Positions 1 to 5,065 of a stretch of DNA of 5,437 bases are shown here, in pieces. The notes under the pieces are model-generated. The model did not search any database and had not been told where the DNA came from. It worked only from the letters and a program-made list of their open reading frames with translations. Made by a program: the position numbers and the translations under genes. Each line of letters begins with the position of its first letter. Positions within the stretch are counted from its first letter, which is position 1. The stretch comes from Candidatus Methanoperedens sp. (GTDB lineage: Archaea; Halobacteriota; Methanosarcinia; Methanosarcinales; Methanoperedenaceae). The DNA is taken from NCBI GenBank assembly GCA_028679855.1, contig JAJRAP010000035.1, positions 1 to 5,437 of the forward strand, written 5' to 3'.

Positions 1-24
1 ACATCCAGTACTTTCGCTAACCAT
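1..24 (-). CDS. Start of an unidentified gene divergent from nikR (partial)
   Basis: An ATG on the minus strand at 24-22 opens a frame reading M-V-S-E-S-T-G-C to the window edge without a stop. It is preceded, five bases away, by GAGGTGAT, a strong match to the archaeal ribosome-binding consensus, which is the main reason to believe it. A TATA-like stretch near 62-71 lies at a suitable distance upstream. Eight codons are too few to name a product. Its head-to-head position with nikR and the shared inverted repeat suggest nickel-linked regulation, but that is inference. Confidence 0.6.
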
Positions 25-29
25 CTTTT

Positions 30-37
30 ATCACCTC
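30..37 (-). promoter_or_regulatory. Ribosome-binding site of the left-edge gene
   Basis: GAGGTGAT on the minus strand, complementary to the archaeal 16S rRNA 3' end, lies five bases before the ATG at 24. It decides the start of the partial gene. Confidence 0.65.
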
Positions 38-50
38 ATTGACATACTAT

Positions 51-67
51 TATGAAATATCTTCATA
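51..67. repeat. Inverted repeat TATGAA-N5-TTCATA
   Basis: A perfect 6-base inverted repeat with a 5-base spacer overlaps the TATA-like stretch proposed for the left-edge gene (62-71, minus strand). It may be a second protein-binding site in this divergent promoter region. In such AT-rich DNA, chance occurrence is possible. Confidence 0.35.
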
Positions 68-71
68 TTTA
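62..71 (-). promoter_or_regulatory. Candidate TATA box of the left-edge gene
   Basis: TAAATATGAA on the minus strand begins inside the left arm of the inverted repeat at 69-102. Transcription starting about 25 bases downstream would begin near 41 and give a short leader containing the ribosome-binding site at 37-30. Confidence 0.35.
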
Positions 72-102
72 GTAATATAATTATTCATAGAAGTATTACT
101 AA
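69..102. promoter_or_regulatory. Candidate NikR operator (TTAGTAATA-N16-TATTACTAA)
   Basis: The arms at 69-77 and 94-102 are perfect 9-base inverted complements separated by 16 bases. Their inner halves form GTAATA-N16-TATTAC, the same 6+16+6 geometry as the E. coli NikR operator GTATGA-N16-TCATAC, with related but not identical half-sites. Outside each arm is a TATA-like sequence, on the plus strand for nikR and on the minus strand for the left-edge gene. A bound regulator could therefore block both promoters. That NikR binds here is inferred from geometry and position. Confidence 0.55.
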
Positions 103-110
103 TATAAAAG
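101..110 (+). promoter_or_regulatory. Candidate TATA box of nikR
   Basis: AATATAAAAG directly follows, and slightly overlaps, the right arm of the inverted repeat. A start near 130 would give a leader of about 55 bases. An alternative box, GATTATACT near 142-150, would give a short leader of about a dozen bases; the sequence does not decide between them. Confidence 0.4.
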
Positions 111-172
111 CTTTTCCTCCGGTCCCGCACACAATGCAAAAGATTATACTCTACTATTTCAATTCTTGATAA

Positions 173-177
173 AGGAG
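173..177 (+). promoter_or_regulatory. Ribosome-binding site of nikR
   Basis: AGGAG lies seven bases before the ATG at 185 and supports that start. Confidence 0.65.
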
Positions 178-184
178 ACATTAT

Positions 185-607
185 ATGGAGCAAGACCTGT
201 CAAGAATCGGTGTTTCTCTTCCAGAGAATCTGCTTGAAAAATTCGATGAAATCATAACAAAAAGAGGCTATTCGTCCCGTTCTGAGGGTATACGCGACGC
301 AATAAGAAGTTATATCCGTTACTATGATTGGATGAGCGAGGTCGAAGGCGAGCGAATTGGTATTTTATCCATGACTTATGATCATTCCCAGCGCGGGCTT
401 GTAACTTCGCTCATGGACCTGGAGCATGAGTTTACCGCTATTACAAGGTCGGCTGTACATGTTCACATAAGCCATGATGAATGCATGGAAGTTCTCCTGC
501 TCCAGGGAGAGGGAAAGGATGTAAGAGCTATAGCTGAACAAGTCATGGCACTAAAGGGTGTAAAGAATGTGAAGCTGACCACCATACGTCCGGGGCAAGA
601 AGTGTAA
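185..607 (+). CDS. nikR: Nickel-responsive transcriptional regulator NikR
   Basis: This 140-residue protein has the full NikR layout. An N-terminal ribbon-helix-helix DNA-binding domain (about residues 7-46, with the turn RGYSSRSEGIRDAIR) is followed by a C-terminal ACT-like nickel-binding and tetramerisation domain (about 58-134). The four ligands of the square-planar nickel site known from E. coli NikR can be placed: His81 (equivalent to His76), His92 and His94 in V-H-V-H, and Cys100 in H-D-E-C. In characterised NikR proteins nickel binding turns on operator binding and represses nickel uptake. The gene converges with the Ni/Co transporter, ending 17 bases from the end of its last gene, so it is likely a regulator of nickel homeostasis here. 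A NikR-like inverted repeat in its own upstream region suggests autoregulation. The AGGAG ribosome-binding site supports the start. Length is normal for the family and nothing is missing. Confidence 0.96.
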   Translation: MEQDLSRIGVSLPENLLEKFDEIITKRGYSSRSEGIRDAIRSYIRYYDWMSEVEGERIGILSMTYDHSQRGLVTSLMDLEHEFTAITRSAVHVHISHDECMEVLLLQGEGKDVRAIAEQVMALKGVKNVKLTTIRPGQEV

Positions 608-620
608 TTCGACCCGCGAG

Positions 621-626
621 CTTTTT
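621..626 (+). terminator. Short T-run after nikR
   Basis: CTTTTT follows the nikR stop by 13 bases and overlaps the stop of the converging gene. Archaeal transcription often ends at U-runs, so this could end the nikR transcript, but five T residues without a hairpin is weak evidence. Confidence 0.25.
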
Positions 627-882
627 ATCGTATTAATGCTGTTGCGACCAGGATCAATGCCAATATTATTACATAGGATAGGTGGTTACCTTCGAGTGTG
701 AAGCCAAAAATCCCATTATCGCCGCTTTCAGGCTCGCTCGGTAGTCCTACTGCGTTTGAAAAGCGTTCTTCTATCCCTTTATCTCCTGTTATTATATAAG
801 CAAAAAGGCTTAAGACCAGAAATATGAGCACCATCGCCCCGAATATAATGATCCCCTTCTTATTACTTTGCTGTTGCTGCAA
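625..882 (-). CDS. PDGLE-domain small membrane protein, CbiN/NikN type
   Basis: An 85-residue protein with two membrane segments (about residues 10-31 and 66-84) joined by an extracytoplasmic loop. The loop contains T-G-D-K-G-I-E-E-R-F, resembling the PDGLE motif of the small accessory subunits (CbiN, NikN) that cooperate with CbiM/NikM in Ni/Co ECF transporters. In studied systems this subunit is needed for metal loading of the M subunit. It starts with TTG inside the end of cbiM, overlapping it by 20 bases; the start is fixed by a perfect GAGGTGA ribosome-binding site six bases upstream. The tight overlap shows it is the partner of cbiM. It lacks the length and loop typical of enteric CbiN, so a nickel-type NikN-like role is favoured, but metal specificity cannot be read directly. 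Confidence 0.8.
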   Translation of the reverse strand: MQQQQSNKKGIIIFGAMVLIFLVLSLFAYIITGDKGIEERFSNAVGLPSEPESGDNGIFGFTLEGNHLSYVIILALILVATALIR

Positions 883-1531
883 CAGGGGTCACCTCTGCAA
901 GCATGTCGGGCCTGACCCTCTTAATATATGACACCACGTATCCCGTAATGAATGCCTCTATGATTGCAACGCCCATGTTGACTGCAGCGAGGAGCGAGAG
1001 ACCATATAGCGTGTTCGGGATATCCTGATTAACGCCCTGTATGCCCGAAATGAGAATTATCAATATCATCGTAATGTTGCCGAAAAGGACTCCGGTTATC
1101 GTTCCAATGCCGGCTTTAGAGAACGTATCGAGATTGATCTTTCCAAGCGCCTTGTATATGCCGTAAGCAACCGTAACTTCCGTCACGTTGACGAGTAAGT
1201 TCGCGCCTATCATTCCCCATCCGCCATGACCGATCGCGGCAGAGAATATGTTTACGATGAGCACAATGATAGCGCCGATCGCTGGCCCGGCAAGCATCCC
1301 TATAAGAGGGGTCAGGTTCATGTGTACCCCACCAAACAGGGGTATGTTGATCTGGAATATTGCAAAGGAGGCAGCCGTTAACATCGCAGCCAGCGTTATT
1401 TTTTTATTATCTATTTTCTTAACTTTCTTTAGCCAATACAGGCATAAGCCTAAAATTATGATGGCTATAATCCACCATGTAATAATCCATTGTATAGAAA
1501 ACGCTCCATCCGGGAGATGTATATGTGCCAT
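863..1531 (-). CDS. cbiM: ECF transporter metal-binding membrane subunit CbiM/NikM
   Basis: This 222-residue, highly hydrophobic protein with about six to seven membrane segments is the substrate-specific S component of a Ni/Co ECF transporter. The N-terminus M-A-H-I-H-L-P-D-G matches the family signature, usually M-H-I-P-D-G. His70 in G-G-V-H-M-N-L corresponds to the conserved second histidine. In the structure of a bacterial NikM, nickel is held by the N-terminal amine, the His2 backbone nitrogen, the His2 side chain and His67. Here Ala follows Met, so normal Met removal would leave Ala-His at the N-terminus and recreate that site. The start is supported by a strong GAGGTGA site three bases upstream. 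The gene has its own TATA box and an operator-like repeat, and is followed by its small partner. The neighbouring nikR favours nickel (nikM), but cobalt is not excluded. Confidence 0.92.
   Translation of the reverse strand: MAHIHLPDGAFSIQWIITWWIIAIIILGLCLYWLKKVKKIDNKKITLAAMLTAASFAIFQINIPLFGGVHMNLTPLIGMLAGPAIGAIIVLIVNIFSAAIGHGGWGMIGANLLVNVTEVTVAYGIYKALGKINLDTFSKAGIGTITGVLFGNITMILIILISGIQGVNQDIPNTLYGLSLLAAVNMGVAIIEAFITGYVVSYIKRVRPDMLAEVTPVAATAK
889..895 (-). promoter_or_regulatory. Ribosome-binding site deciding the TTG start at 882
   Basis: GAGGTGA on the minus strand, lying within the cbiM coding region, sits six bases upstream of the TTG start of the PDGLE-domain gene. No ATG or GTG alternative is as well placed. 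Confidence 0.75.
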
Positions 1532-1534
1532 GCG

Positions 1535-1541
1535 TCACCTC
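1535..1541 (-). promoter_or_regulatory. Ribosome-binding site of cbiM
   Basis: GAGGTGA on the minus strand lies three bases before the ATG at 1531 and confirms the M-A-H-I-H N-terminus, which matters because the N-terminus forms the metal site. Confidence 0.75.
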
Positions 1542-1564
1542 TCAAGCGGATAACTACCTCAACA

Positions 1565-1573
1565 ATTATAAAT
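1565..1573 (-). promoter_or_regulatory. TATA box of the cbiM unit
   Basis: ATTTATAAT on the minus strand lies about 38 bases before the cbiM ATG. A start about 25 bases downstream would give a short leader holding the ribosome-binding site. It directly abuts the 19-base operator-like repeat, the same arrangement as at the regulator promoter. Confidence 0.6.
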
Positions 1574-1592
1574 GTTTGGCTATACCCCAAAC
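1574..1592 (-). promoter_or_regulatory. 19-base operator-like inverted repeat upstream of cbiM
   Basis: GTTTGGGGTATAGCCAAAC (minus strand) has perfect 6-base arms GTTTGG/CCAAAC around a 7-base centre. It matches the repeat at 3816-3834 in 17 of 19 positions and, like that copy, sits immediately upstream of a TATA box, over the position of the TFB-recognition element. Known DtxR-family operators are also about 19 bases long, so the co-encoded DtxR-like protein is the preferred binder; NikR is an alternative. Confidence 0.65.
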
Positions 1593-1620
1593 CTATAAAG
1601 ATCTAAAAGAATCTCATCTT

Positions 1621-2514
1621 TTAATTTTGTCTTATCATTGGAGCTATGGTTTTGACCAGTTCATCGGCAGTTATCGGGTAATTTTCCATGACTATACCCA
1701 GGTTCTTTGTTATTCCCTCATATATTTGTACGACTTTTGGCTGCCGAAGTCCTGACATTTCTATGAGATTTTTATCATAGAATATCGATGAAGGCTTGCC
1801 CTCAGCGATAATAGAGCCGTCCTTCACAATGCAAACACGGTCTGATATCCTCGCTGCCATATCCAGGTCATGTGTTGCCACGACGATGCTGATACCGTGG
1901 TTTTTTTTTAAGTTAAGGATGATATTCTCTACTATTTCGGCGTGTAATGAATCAAGGTCAGATGTAGGCTCGTCCATCGCGATTACCCTTGGCTTCATGG
2001 CAAGAACGCCGGCAATGCAAACAAGCCTTTTTTGACCACCGCTCAGATAGCCTGGCATTTTGTCGGACAGGTTTTCGGCACCTACTGCTTTTAATGCGCC
2101 CATGGCTTCCGTCCTTGCCTGTTCCACGCTTATGCCCATGTTTATTGGGCCAAACATAACGTCATCTAATACCGTGGGCGCAAACAGCTGGTCATCAGAT
2201 CTCTGGAACACTACGCCAACATCTCTCCAGATATCTGCGTGACTCAAATCGATATTTTTACCCATGACTGTGACGCTGCCGCTGGTAGGACGAAGCAATC
2301 CGTTCAAATGCTCAATGAGCGTGGACTTGCCCGATCCGTTAGGGCCGCATAAAGCCACGATCTCTTTTTCAAGCACCCTGAAACACATTCCATGTATGCC
2401 CAGACTCCCGTCAGGATAGATGTGGCTCGCACAATCTACATGAATAAGCTCGTTCGCATCTGCCGCACAAATATTACATGCATGTTCATTTCGCTTTTGT
2501 TGTGAAATTGTCAA
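1621..2514 (-). CDS. cbiO: ECF transporter ATPase subunit CbiO
   Basis: A 297-residue cytoplasmic ABC ATPase that powers the Ni/Co ECF transporter. All motifs are intact: Walker A G-P-N-G-S-G-K-S-T (57-65), Q-loop Gln104 in V-F-Q-R-S-D-D-Q-L-F, signature L-S-G-G-Q (157-161), Walker B ending in Asp181-Glu182, D-loop S-D-L-D and switch His215. The Q-R-S-D-D-Q-L-F stretch is typical of ECF ATPases. It starts with TTG, preceded three bases away by GAGTGATC, a good archaeal ribosome-binding site; no other start codon in this frame occurs before residue 43, well into the ATPase fold. The first 22 residues or so extend beyond usual CbiO proteins and hold His11-x-Cys13-x2-Cys16, with Cys28 and His31 following. 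It lies 12 bases after cbiQ, in the regulator-cbiQ-cbiO unit. A run of nine A residues (1901-1909, as T on the plus strand) lies in the gene but the frame is intact. Confidence 0.95.
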   Translation of the reverse strand: MTISQQKRNEHACNICAADANELIHVDCASHIYPDGSLGIHGMCFRVLEKEIVALCGPNGSGKSTLIEHLNGLLRPTSGSVTVMGKNIDLSHADIWRDVGVVFQRSDDQLFAPTVLDDVMFGPINMGISVEQARTEAMGALKAVGAENLSDKMPGYLSGGQKRLVCIAGVLAMKPRVIAMDEPTSDLDSLHAEIVENIILNLKKNHGISIVVATHDLDMAARISDRVCIVKDGSIIAEGKPSSIFYDKNLIEMSGLRQPKVVQIYEGITKNLGIVMENYPITADELVKTIAPMIRQN

Positions 2515-2517
2515 TCA

Positions 2518-2525
2518 GATCACTC
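2518..2525 (-). promoter_or_regulatory. Ribosome-binding site deciding the TTG start of cbiO
   Basis: GAGTGATC on the minus strand, one G short of the consensus GAGGTGATC, begins one base after the cbiQ stop and ends three bases before the TTG at 2514. Confidence 0.6.
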
Positions 2526-2526
2526 T

Positions 2527-3333
2527 TTAAAAAGGCAATTTAACGAACCATATCAGATATATCGCCATAGTCGCTGCCACAAGCATTGTGAAGTATTCGC
2601 CAAAGCCTATCCCTGGTATTCTGGTCGCTGCAACGTATTTTCCATTAAACCCTCTTGCTTCCATGGCCTTATTGACCCTGTCCGCCCTATCGTATGACCG
2701 TATCATAGTCAGTGCAAACACTTCGGCAAACATCTTGCTCTGCCTGCGTGTGCTTTTTAGAAGCCCTCCACCCCTTGATCTAAGTGCTTTGATCATAGAA
2801 TCGACCATTTTCAAAGTCATAAAGATAAAACGGTACGACATGAGAAATATCTGGTCGATCGGAGAGGGGAATACCCGGTATATCATGGCAGAGAAATAAT
2901 TGTACTTCGTGGTCATAAGGAAAAATAATGAATAAGTCACCGTTGCCAACGATTTAAACAGAAGTGTAAGTAGCAATAGCAGTCCATTATCTGTGAGGGT
3001 GAGCGAAAAGTATGGCACACTCAGGGAAAATATTGGATTCCCCGGCTCATTCCACATTAATATCAGCACCAACGATAGGACAAATATAAAGGGCATCATG
3101 TACCATTGGAACAATTTTTTAATGGGCAGACATGATAAACGGTATAATGCTAAAACTATCAGGTACAGGCACACGGCCAATATGAGGCTTTTATCGATCG
3201 ATACGAAGAGTATGATAAGCACGAGCATTAACGCCTTTGTCCAGGGGCTTATCCTGGAGAATAACGTGGTCCCCTTTTCACTGTATAATGTGATAAGGTC
3301 AAGGTCTGGTATGTGGGGAGATAGTTCGTTCAT
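2527..3333 (-). CDS. cbiQ: ECF transporter transmembrane coupling subunit CbiQ
   Basis: A T component of about 268 residues that links the CbiO ATPase to the CbiM substrate subunit in the cytoplasmic membrane. It has several hydrophobic segments (two in residues 33-65, others near 80-95, 115-140 and 247-263). The long cytoplasmic region carries the two coupling motifs expected of CbiQ/EcfT: A-L-R-S-R-G (183-188) and A-M-E-A-R-G (223-228), which insert into grooves of the ATPase. The start is taken at the ATG that overlaps the stop of the regulator gene as ATGA, a classic translational-coupling arrangement. An in-frame ATG five codons earlier (3348) is possible; neither has a clear ribosome-binding site. 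It is the middle gene of the regulator-cbiQ-cbiO unit. Cobalt versus nickel use cannot be told from this subunit. Confidence 0.93.
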   Translation of the reverse strand: MNELSPHIPDLDLITLYSEKGTTLFSRISPWTKALMLVLIILFVSIDKSLILAVCLYLIVLALYRLSCLPIKKLFQWYMMPFIFVLSLVLILMWNEPGNPIFSLSVPYFSLTLTDNGLLLLLTLLFKSLATVTYSLFFLMTTKYNYFSAMIYRVFPSPIDQIFLMSYRFIFMTLKMVDSMIKALRSRGGGLLKSTRRQSKMFAEVFALTMIRSYDRADRVNKAMEARGFNGKYVAATRIPGIGFGEYFTMLVAATMAIYLIWFVKLPF

Positions 3334-3782
3334 CCGGTAATGCCCCATTGATTATCTTCAGGACAGCAGCAGCACGTATCATGCTTGATCCTGCCACAGA
3401 TACCCATGTTCGGATGCCCAAGTGAATTGCATATCTTATCAACCACATCCTTAGATACGAGCCCTTCGAATTTCAAAGCCCCGTCGCAAGCTTCCTGCGC
3501 TGTAAGCCCATAATGCGAGAGCATTAATTCTATGATCCTGTGCCGCCTGACTAAGAATTCGGCAAACTCCCTGCCCCTTGGCGTCAATTGGACTCCCCTG
3601 TACGGAATATGCTCGATAAGGTCGGTTGATGACATCTCCTGGATGGTCTTAGTTATAGTCGAAGGATCAAGGTTAAAATGCTGCGAAATATCAGTGGTAT
3701 GAACGATACCACCCTTTTCCAGTATGTACTTCAGATATTCGCTTTTTTTCGGGCTTAATTCTAAACCATCAATGTCTCTCAT
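3330..3782 (-). CDS. DtxR/MntR-like metalloregulator with Cys-rich tail
   Basis: A 150-residue regulator with a winged-helix domain (about residues 10-70, with T-D-I-S-Q-H-F-N-L-D-P-S-T-I-T-K-T-I-Q as helix-turn-helix) and a DtxR-type dimerisation domain (about 75-125, ending L-G-H-P). No SH3-like third domain is present, as in MntR. By eye alignment, His81, Glu85 and Glu106 match known metal ligands, whereas the DtxR Cys102 and His106 positions are Leu103 and Gly107, and DtxR His98 is Cys99. The tail adds Cys129, His134 and four consecutive cysteines (137-140), so the metal or redox signal sensed may differ from Fe or Mn. It heads the cbiQ-cbiO operon, overlapping cbiQ by an ATGA, and likely controls it. 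No ribosome-binding site precedes the ATG, and a TATA box centred 29 bases upstream suggests a leaderless transcript. The effector is unknown; nickel or cobalt is an inference from context. Confidence 0.85.
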   Translation of the reverse strand: MRDIDGLELSPKKSEYLKYILEKGGIVHTTDISQHFNLDPSTITKTIQEMSSTDLIEHIPYRGVQLTPRGREFAEFLVRRHRIIELMLSHYGLTAQEACDGALKFEGLVSKDVVDKICNSLGHPNMGICGRIKHDTCCCCPEDNQWGITG

Positions 3783-3806
3783 AGGATGAAATATGCTGCA
3801 TATAGG

Positions 3807-3815
3807 ATAAATAAT
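3807..3815 (-). promoter_or_regulatory. TATA box of the regulator-cbiQ-cbiO unit
   Basis: ATTATTTAT on the minus strand is centred about 29 bases before the regulator ATG, placing the transcription start at or next to the start codon. This agrees with the lack of a ribosome-binding site. It abuts the operator-like repeat at 3816-3834. Confidence 0.55.
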
Positions 3816-3834
3816 TTTTGGATATACCCCAAAC
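3816..3834 (-). promoter_or_regulatory. 19-base operator-like repeat upstream of the regulator
   Basis: GTTTGGGGTATATCCAAAA (minus strand) repeats the cbiM upstream site in 17 of 19 positions, with arms GTTTGG/CCAAAA (one mismatch) around a 7-base centre. It lies immediately upstream of the TATA box, as at cbiM. It is the likely autoregulatory operator that also coordinates the two transporter units. The 39 bases between it and the insertion sequence are AT-rich with no feature seen. Confidence 0.65.
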
Positions 3835-3873
3835 TTGTTTTTCGTTTTGTTTCCAGAAATGTTTTCAATTACC

Positions 3874-3892
3874 GGCTTTGGGACAAAATTAT
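3874..3892 (+). repeat. Left terminal inverted repeat of the IS
   Basis: GGCTTTGGGACAAAATTAT matches the reverse complement of 5419-5437 in 18 of 19 positions, the first 15 without interruption. The transposase stop codon follows one base further in. Confidence 0.88.
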
Positions 3893-3893
3893 C

Positions 3894-5063
3894 TCAGCCT
3901 CCTATCTTAACCTCCAAATCTTCAAGATACCTGAGATAACACAGCCTTTTCAAATCATAATTACAGACTCTCAGAAAAGCTTCCTGTTTCCGTCTCACAT
4001 TTAATTTTTTTTGCAAAGGAACCGGAAAATCCCTTTTGAATGTGGAATTAACCGTTTCCGAACTAGATCTGCAATGATACTCTTCAAGCCATTTTTGCGG
4101 ATCCTCAATAAGAGTCAATAACATTTCAGTCCAGGCAGCACTTCCTTTCATTTTAAGTGTCATTCCTTCCTTGGGATATAATCTGGGAATACCGCCCATT
4201 TTAGAAACAGTACTGCAGCTCAATCTTGAAACATAAGCAGCATCTCCTGCCACTAAATCGATTCTATCATAGTTTTCATTTGTGAACTTAAGAAGAGGAA
4301 CAAAAAATGGTGATTCATTTGCGTGAGGATTTTCTGGAAATGTGACAGATGTAATCAATTTGTATGTAGATCCACAAACAGCAATCATTTTTTCATATGT
4401 TTTTTTCTTTTCAGTTTCAATTTTTTCAGTGGGTACATTTTTTTCAGACTCCTTTGTCGGATCCGGCTCCGCTCGTTTTTTCACTTCTTCTTTTTTCATT
4501 GCTTCTTCTTTCTCTTTTTGGGCCTTCTCCTTTGCCAATTTTTGTTTCTCATTTTCCCAGTTCTGTTTTATTGAAGTCGGCAGACAGGTTCCATCAATTG
4601 AAAAAGAATGCTCTTTTTCAGATATTGGTTCCTGTGTCATCTTGAAAACCTCATTGAGAATCAATGTTACAAAAGGATCTTGATATCCTCTTTCTATAGT
4701 TTTGTATGAAAACAGCGTCTTGATTCTCATTTTCTCGTTGAATAGAATCACTAAACCTTCGGATTGCCTGTTTGCAAAACAGAAATACTGCTGCATCAAG
4801 ATGGCTTTTGCAACATCATCAGGAGGATATGTAGGTCTTCCTGGATCTTTATCGGGATTTTCCTCAATTCCGAGTCTCTTGGTGGCTTCATCTACATAAT
4901 CCGCTATCAATAATAGCATATCATTTACTTCATGGATTTGTGCTTTATCATATTTCCCCCAGTCTATTACTTTCTCCTCTTTATGGACATATTTAAATTT
5001 TTTATCTTTTAAATCCTTTACAAGTTCATTAAATTTTTTTTGATCTCTTCGTTGTCCGCCCAT
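3894..5063 (-). CDS. DDE transposase, IS4/IS5/IS1182 superfamily
   Basis: A 389-residue transposase catalysing cut-and-paste type movement of the element. An N-terminal domain with G-R-P-T-Y-P-P-D-D-V-A-K-A-I-L-M-Q-Q (about 75-92) resembles the DUF772-type domain of IS5/IS1182 enzymes. The RNase H-like catalytic core shows Asp157 in F-S-I-D-G-T, Asp274 in V-A-G-D-A-A-Y, and Glu336 within an exact Y-x2-R-x3-E-x6-K signature (Tyr329, Arg332, Glu336, Lys343). Between the two aspartates is a highly charged, lysine- and glutamate-rich stretch (about 170-225), probably helical or coiled-coil. No catalytic residue is missing and the frame is open, so the enzyme could be active. It starts at ATG 5063 with no ribosome-binding site; a TATA box centred 26-27 bases upstream indicates a leaderless message. 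The exact IS subgroup is not assigned. Confidence 0.92.
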   Translation of the reverse strand: MGGQRRDQKKFNELVKDLKDKKFKYVHKEEKVIDWGKYDKAQIHEVNDMLLLIADYVDEATKRLGIEENPDKDPGRPTYPPDDVAKAILMQQYFCFANRQSEGLVILFNEKMRIKTLFSYKTIERGYQDPFVTLILNEVFKMTQEPISEKEHSFSIDGTCLPTSIKQNWENEKQKLAKEKAQKEKEEAMKKEEVKKRAEPDPTKESEKNVPTEKIETEKKKTYEKMIAVCGSTYKLITSVTFPENPHANESPFFVPLLKFTNENYDRIDLVAGDAAYVSRLSCSTVSKMGGIPRLYPKEGMTLKMKGSAAWTEMLLTLIEDPQKWLEEYHCRSSSETVNSTFKRDFPVPLQKKLNVRRKQEAFLRVCNYDLKRLCYLRYLEDLEVKIGG

Positions 5064-5065
5064 GT

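Noticed and set aside
50..89. Match to the exact E. coli NikR half-site pair GTATGA/TCATAC
   Set aside because: TTATGA and TCATA fragments occur, but not at 16-base spacing; only the GTAATA/TATTAC pair fits the geometry.
1532..1620. Possible cobalamin or NiCo riboswitch before cbiM
   Set aside because: The 89-base gap already holds an operator-like repeat and a TATA box, leaving a leader of only about a dozen bases, and no conserved riboswitch core was seen.
1248..1755. Plus-strand open frames opposite cbiM and the cbiO end
   Set aside because: They lie antisense to well-supported transporter genes, have no ribosome-binding site and show no family resemblance; they are shadows of the real genes.
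1901..1909. Run of nine T residues in cbiO, possible frameshift or slippage site
   Set aside because: The cbiO frame reads through it intact with normal downstream motifs, and there is no sign of a programmed alternative product.
1796..2242. Plus-strand open frames opposite cbiO
   Set aside because: They are antisense to intact ABC ATPase motifs and have unconvincing composition.
2588..3340. Plus-strand open frames opposite cbiQ
   Set aside because: They are complementary to membrane-protein coding sequence and have no independent start signals.
4323..4683. Three overlapping phenylalanine- and serine-rich plus-strand frames
   Set aside because: They are the complement of the Lys/Glu-rich stretch of the transposase; the hydrophobic look is a by-product of GAA/AAA codons read backwards.
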